In this document: piece after piece, positions 31,150 to 34,407 of the stretch
How the letters are laid out: each line of letters starts with the position of its first letter
Position numbering within the stretch: position 1 is the first letter of the stretch
NCBI GenBank assembly: GCA_018674655.1
Contig: JABGZQ010000020.1
Coordinates: forward strand, 1 to 34,407
DNA length: 34,407 nt
From: Fidelibacterota bacterium
GTDB taxonomy: Bacteria; Fidelibacterota; Marinisomatia; Marinisomatales; TCS55
Direction of reading: 5' to 3'
Notes under the pieces: generated by a model
What the model was told of the DNA's origin: nothing
The model's input: only the letters and a program-made list of their open reading frames with translations
The model's database searches: none
Program-made: the position numbers and the translations under genes

Positions 31150-32871
31150 TTACGCTTCTGATTGTGGGGTAAAGTCTTTGTCAGCCCCTGGTACACTGTA
31201 CTCATATGGTCCACGATATACTTCAGGTATCACTTCAAAATTTCGATGGGGCAATGGAGGTGATGGTGCATCTGTCCATTCCAATGTCGTTGCATCCCAA
31301 TGGTTGCTTTCAGCTTTCTCTCCCGACTTCATACTTTTAATTAAATTATATATAAATGGAATTTGTGCTAATCCAAGTAACCACGCGGATGCAGACATTA
31401 CTTCATTAAGCCATAGGGTATCTGTTGCATGGGCATAGGAGGCTCCACCATCCCATAATCTCCTTGAAACTCCCGCCAATCCCTGAACAAACATGGGCAT
31501 AAATATTCCATTGATAAAAATCATTGAAAGCCAAAAGTGAATTTTTCCTAAAGTTTCATTCAACGTTTTACCTGTCATTTTTGGAAACCAGTAATATACA
31601 CCAGCGAATAGAGCAAAAATAGTTCCCGGCGCAACAACATAGTGAAAATGACCAATGACGTAATAGGTATCATGAAGATGTATATCTGATGCAGCAATAC
31701 CTAAGGGCAATCCCGTCAACCCGCCTATTCCAAACATGGGTAGGAATCCCAATGCAAATAGCATGGCAGAGTTATATCTAATAGATGCACCCCATAGAGA
31801 AATAAACATTGCGGTCAAAATGACAACAGAAGGCACGGATATAATCATTGTTGTTGTTTGAAAAAATGCGCTGATGGTAGATCCCATCCCTGTCATAAAC
31901 ATATGATGTGCCCAAACAATAAAAGACATAAACCCTAAAAAGGATGACGCATAAACAATAGATTTATATCCCCAGAGCGGTTTCCGTGTATTGTTTGATA
32001 ATACCTCTGCTACAATTCCCATTGCAGGCAGAATAAGTACATATACTTCTGGATGGGCAAGAAACCAAAACATGTGCTGCCATAATAATGGACTACCGCC
32101 GCCACTCACATTTAATACTTCGCCGGAAACAATCAAACCAGATGGTAGAAAAAAGCTAGTATCTAAAAGGCGATCCATTAATTGAAGTACGCCGGCTGCT
32201 TCTAAAGGTGGGAAAGCTAAAAGTAAAAGAAATGCTGTTACAAACTGGGACCATACAAAGAATGGCAATCTCATCCAAGTAAGGCCTTTTGCCCGTAGTT
32301 GAACAATGGTTGTTATTGTATTTATAGACCCCAATAAAGATGATGTAATCAGTAAAACCATACCAAAAAGCCAAACCGTTTGCCCTGTTGTAGCAATATC
32401 AGCTAAGGGCGGATATGAGGTCCATCCAGAATTCGCAGCACCACCGGGGACGAAGAAACCAACCATCATAACAATACCACCTGCGAAATAACACCAATAA
32501 CTGGTCATATTTAACTTGGGAAAAGCCATATCGGGAGCACCAATTTGAAGGGGAACAAAATAGTTCCCAAATGCACCAACCGCTAAAGGGACAACTCCCA
32601 AGAAAATCATAACTGTTCCATGCATAGCACCCAAAGAATTATACATTTCAGGAAGCATAACACCAGTCTCACCAAATAACCAACCAAACCAGGGCATGGG
32701 TTGTTCTGGATAGGCCAGCTGCCATCTCATCATCATCATAAGGCAAAATCCAAAAAATAAGAATATTAATGCCGTAATTCCGTATTGTAATCCAATGACT
32801 TTATGGTCAATAGAGAAAATATATTTTCTCCAAAATGACTCTTCGTGATGGGTATCTGGTTGTCCGCTCAT
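31150..32871 (-). CDS. coxA: Cytochrome c oxidase subunit I (A1-type haem-copper oxidase)
   Basis: 573 residues, twelve helices; reduces oxygen to water and pumps protons. The haem a ligand is His84 (GAMHGTVMIFLG). The CuB ligand His273 and cross-linked Tyr277 are in HPEVYVLILP, whose Glu275 marks the A1 subtype; CuB ligands His322-His323 are in WAHHMFMTGM, and the haem a3/haem a ligands His408 and His410 are in GHFHYVVAPGT. The C-terminal extension (SPPLPHRNFEVIPEVYRGPYEY) is common in these proteins. First gene of the structural operon; 284 bp upstream without a gene contain a 16-bp palindrome. Confidence 0.97.
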   Translation of the reverse strand: MSGQPDTHHEESFWRKYIFSIDHKVIGLQYGITALIFLFFGFCLMMMMRWQLAYPEQPMPWFGWLFGETGVMLPEMYNSLGAMHGTVMIFLGVVPLAVGAFGNYFVPLQIGAPDMAFPKLNMTSYWCYFAGGIVMMVGFFVPGGAANSGWTSYPPLADIATTGQTVWLFGMVLLITSSLLGSINTITTIVQLRAKGLTWMRLPFFVWSQFVTAFLLLLAFPPLEAAGVLQLMDRLLDTSFFLPSGLIVSGEVLNVSGGGSPLLWQHMFWFLAHPEVYVLILPAMGIVAEVLSNNTRKPLWGYKSIVYASSFLGFMSFIVWAHHMFMTGMGSTISAFFQTTTMIISVPSVVILTAMFISLWGASIRYNSAMLFALGFLPMFGIGGLTGLPLGIAASDIHLHDTYYVIGHFHYVVAPGTIFALFAGVYYWFPKMTGKTLNETLGKIHFWLSMIFINGIFMPMFVQGLAGVSRRLWDGGASYAHATDTLWLNEVMSASAWLLGLAQIPFIYNLIKSMKSGEKAESNHWDATTLEWTDAPSPPLPHRNFEVIPEVYRGPYEYSVPGADKDFTPQSEA

Positions 32872-32954
32872 AAATATTCCTTATAGTGGTTTCTACTTTT
32901 CTACTCAAATAATAACATTACTAAAACTATCAATATTATTACCCGAAAGTTTAG

Positions 32955-32970
32955 AGATCATGCATGATCT
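32955..32970. promoter_or_regulatory. Perfect 16-bp palindrome upstream of coxA
   Basis: AGATCATGCATGATCT is fully self-complementary. It lies 84 bp before the coxA ATG and about 185 bp after the rhodanese stop (minus-strand direction), in an AT-rich gap. It may be an operator for the oxidase operon. The rest of 32872-33155 shows no gene I can support. Confidence 0.45.
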
Positions 32971-33155
32971 TTTATTATTTAAAGTAAGATTGCCTAATGT
33001 TGATTGAGCGAAATAATACACTCAAAAAGTGGTTGCGAATATATATAAAAATATCGCAAATGATCAATAAGGGATATTATTTTTTATAGGTAAATAAAAA
33101 TAAGACGATTCACAACCCATAATTCCGGCATAGAAAAAATGAATAATTCGGTTAA

Positions 33156-33779
33156 CTAACAAGAACCATCAGGAACTTTTTTCTTCTTTTTTCTTCTTTT
33201 TATCGTTGGTTTCTTAGACTTGTTTTCAGTGTTAGGTGATGATTTATCAGGTGCACCCCCGAAGTACTGACTGGCGCCTTTTCTAAATTCATATTTTGCA
33301 ATTTCATCGTCGGGAGAAGTGGATTTTGGTTTGTTAGGATTTAATATTGTTTCTGTCCAATAATTTAATCCACCCATTAATACTGTATTATTTTCATAGC
33401 CAAGTTGTCGGGATATCATCCAAGCTTCGTGGGCCCTTGTTGTACCATTAGAATAAAGAATGTTCATTTTAATATCCTGGTCTAAAAAGTCAACCCATTC
33501 ATCATCCAATATTTGATTTAGCGGAATATTAATAGCACCATCTAAATGAAAATTATCAAATTCATCTGCAGAACGAATATCAATAAGTTGAATGGATGGG
33601 TCATTATTAATTAACCAATCCGCAAGCTCATCCGGATGAATAAGTTCAGTGCCATATTGTACCTCATTGAGCATTTCTGAAGCTGTGAGTCGAAATGGTT
33701 TCGTGGTATTTTCTGGTACAAACGCAATGATAAGTCCAAATCCTAATAGAACGGTCGTAAGTTTAATTCGAGGTGTCAT
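33156..33779 (-). CDS. Rhodanese-like protein lacking the catalytic Cys, with lysine-rich tail
   Basis: 207 residues. A hydrophobic N terminus (about 6-20) suggests a membrane anchor or signal peptide. A rhodanese fold follows (about 45-150): IHPDELADWLIN, LIDIRSADEFDNFHLDGAINIP, and the active-site loop ILYSNGTTRAHEAW. The position of the sulfur-carrying Cys is Ser110, so ordinary sulfurtransferase activity is not expected. After the domain comes a polar stretch ending in KRRKKKKKVPDGSC, whose last residue is Cys207, the only cysteine seen. The neighbour two bases upstream is a YeeE/YedE transporter, a pairing that normally serves sulfur uptake. Confidence 0.85.
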   Translation of the reverse strand: MTPRIKLTTVLLGFGLIIAFVPENTTKPFRLTASEMLNEVQYGTELIHPDELADWLINNDPSIQLIDIRSADEFDNFHLDGAINIPLNQILDDEWVDFLDQDIKMNILYSNGTTRAHEAWMISRQLGYENNTVLMGGLNYWTETILNPNKPKSTSPDDEIAKYEFRKGASQYFGGAPDKSSPNTENKSKKPTIKRRKKKKKVPDGSC

Positions 33780-33781
33780 GG

Positions 33782-34372
33782 TTAGTACTCCTCTCTTGGA
33801 AATTTTTTCTCAGCAATTTCAGCTATCCAAAACATAATTAAAGCAGCAATAATTACAAAAAAAGTAAGTGTTCCTTGAGAAATACCTAAAATTTTAGATA
33901 GTTTTATCTGGCCAAGATATTCCGCCATATAGAGTGATTTAATCATAGGGTAAAACTCACCAAAAGCGAAAATTCCCAAAAAAATACCACCAACAAACAC
34001 CATAGCATCAATTTTACCAATGGCTGCTGCACATACACTTGTTCCTGGACAAAATCCGCCTATAATGAATCCGGCGCCCATAATAATGCCGCCAATTATT
34101 GCTGACCATAAATATGTGGGGTTGACCCAAATCATACTTAAATCAATCCAACCAAATAAGCTAAAATAAAGTAACCCAAGCATGCCTGTAACTGCCGCGG
34201 TAAAAAATACTTTTAAAACCACAGAATCATATCCATAAAAAACACCTGCAAGTTTTCGGCTTGAGGAAAACCCTGCTTGTTCTAATATAAACCCAAATCC
34301 AATTCCCACAGCAAAAGCTATAAAAAAGTTCCATCCTTCACTGATCACTTCTTGGGGTATTAATGGTCCCAT
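33782..34372 (-). CDS. YeeE/YedE family sulfur-compound transporter
   Basis: 196-residue membrane protein with about six helices of the YeeE/YedE (DUF395) family, whose member TsuA transports thiosulfate. Landmarks are FAVGIGFGFILEQAGFSSSRKL near the N terminus and GFIIGGFCPGTSVCAAAIGKIDA, giving Cys108 and Cys114, the typical conserved cysteines. The length corresponds to one half of the larger YeeE proteins; the partner half is often a neighbouring gene and would lie beyond the right edge. AGGAG precedes the ATG by about seven bases. It is cotranscribed with the rhodanese-like gene. Confidence 0.92.
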   Translation of the reverse strand: MGPLIPQEVISEGWNFFIAFAVGIGFGFILEQAGFSSSRKLAGVFYGYDSVVLKVFFTAAVTGMLGLLYFSLFGWIDLSMIWVNPTYLWSAIIGGIIMGAGFIIGGFCPGTSVCAAAIGKIDAMVFVGGIFLGIFAFGEFYPMIKSLYMAEYLGQIKLSKILGISQGTLTFFVIIAALIMFWIAEIAEKKFPREEY

Positions 34373-34407
34373 AATTTATCTCCTAAATCCAATTTTTTCT
34401 AAAAAAG

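Noticed and set aside
34383-34407. Possible 3' end of another minus-strand gene at the right edge
   Set aside because: Two frames reach stops here (ending FFRKNWI or FLEKIGFRR); 25 bases are too few to choose, although a second YeeE half would be expected.

Overview
This is an AT-rich bacterial chromosome segment, densely packed and with short intergenic gaps. Several genes are preceded by recognisable Shine-Dalgarno sequences, and lipoprotein signal peptides point to a diderm envelope. An A-type haem-copper oxidase with its assembly genes, SCO, DUF420 and heme A synthase indicates an aerobe. Taken together I infer a marine bacterium of the FCB/Marinimicrobia kind, but no rRNA or marker gene in the window proves this. 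No tRNA, rRNA, CRISPR or insertion sequence was seen, and no gene-free stretch exceeds 300 bp.

Layout. (1) 1-1097, plus strand: the 3' end of an AldB/ExaC-type aldehyde dehydrogenase, a strong terminator, then DUF779. (2) 1107-7629, minus strand: a LIV-type ABC transporter operon (LivH, LivM, binding protein, an internal terminator, LivG, LivF) ending in a long-chain acyl-CoA ligase. Upstream lie a short signal-peptide-like ORF and a TetR/WHG regulator with a perfect inverted repeat in front of it. (3) 8806-14367: two divergent operons. The minus one encodes DUF1330, an exported alkyl sulfatase and a cholesterol-oxidase-like GMC flavoenzyme; the plus one encodes a four-helix membrane protein, DUF1214 and DUF1254. 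(4) 14369-16477, minus: a MATE exporter and an acetolactate-decarboxylase-like lipoprotein. (5) 16520-17679, minus: a compact set of small genes consisting of a broken thioredoxin/rhodanese remnant, DUF6132, DUF302, a tiny membrane protein with an in-frame UGA, and an FmdB zinc ribbon. (6) 17736-21253, minus: an SLC13 permease with RCK_C domains and a GAF-HD-GYP protein. (7) 21335-25837, plus: a 1500-residue protein with an N-terminal acyl-CoA-ligase-like module and a GNAT-like C terminus. (8) 25834-34372, minus: cytochrome oxidase assembly and structural genes, then a rhodanese without its catalytic Cys and a YeeE/YedE sulfur transporter.

How they work together. The oxidase block is self-contained: structural genes coxA-coxC-coxD-two small membrane genes-coxB end in a terminator, followed by ctaA-ctaB-sco-DUF420. 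The sulfatase/GMC operon could turn exported sulfate esters into alcohols and then oxidise them. An aldehyde dehydrogenase and an acyl-CoA ligase elsewhere in the window could continue such a route, though they sit in separate operons.

The most interesting items are the candidate selenoprotein at 16742-16888 (UGA followed at the right distance by a CCUCA-GGU-UGAGG hairpin, bounded on both sides by tightly packed genes), the frame-broken thioredoxin/rhodanese remnant at a GT repeat next door, and the 1500-residue multidomain ligase.
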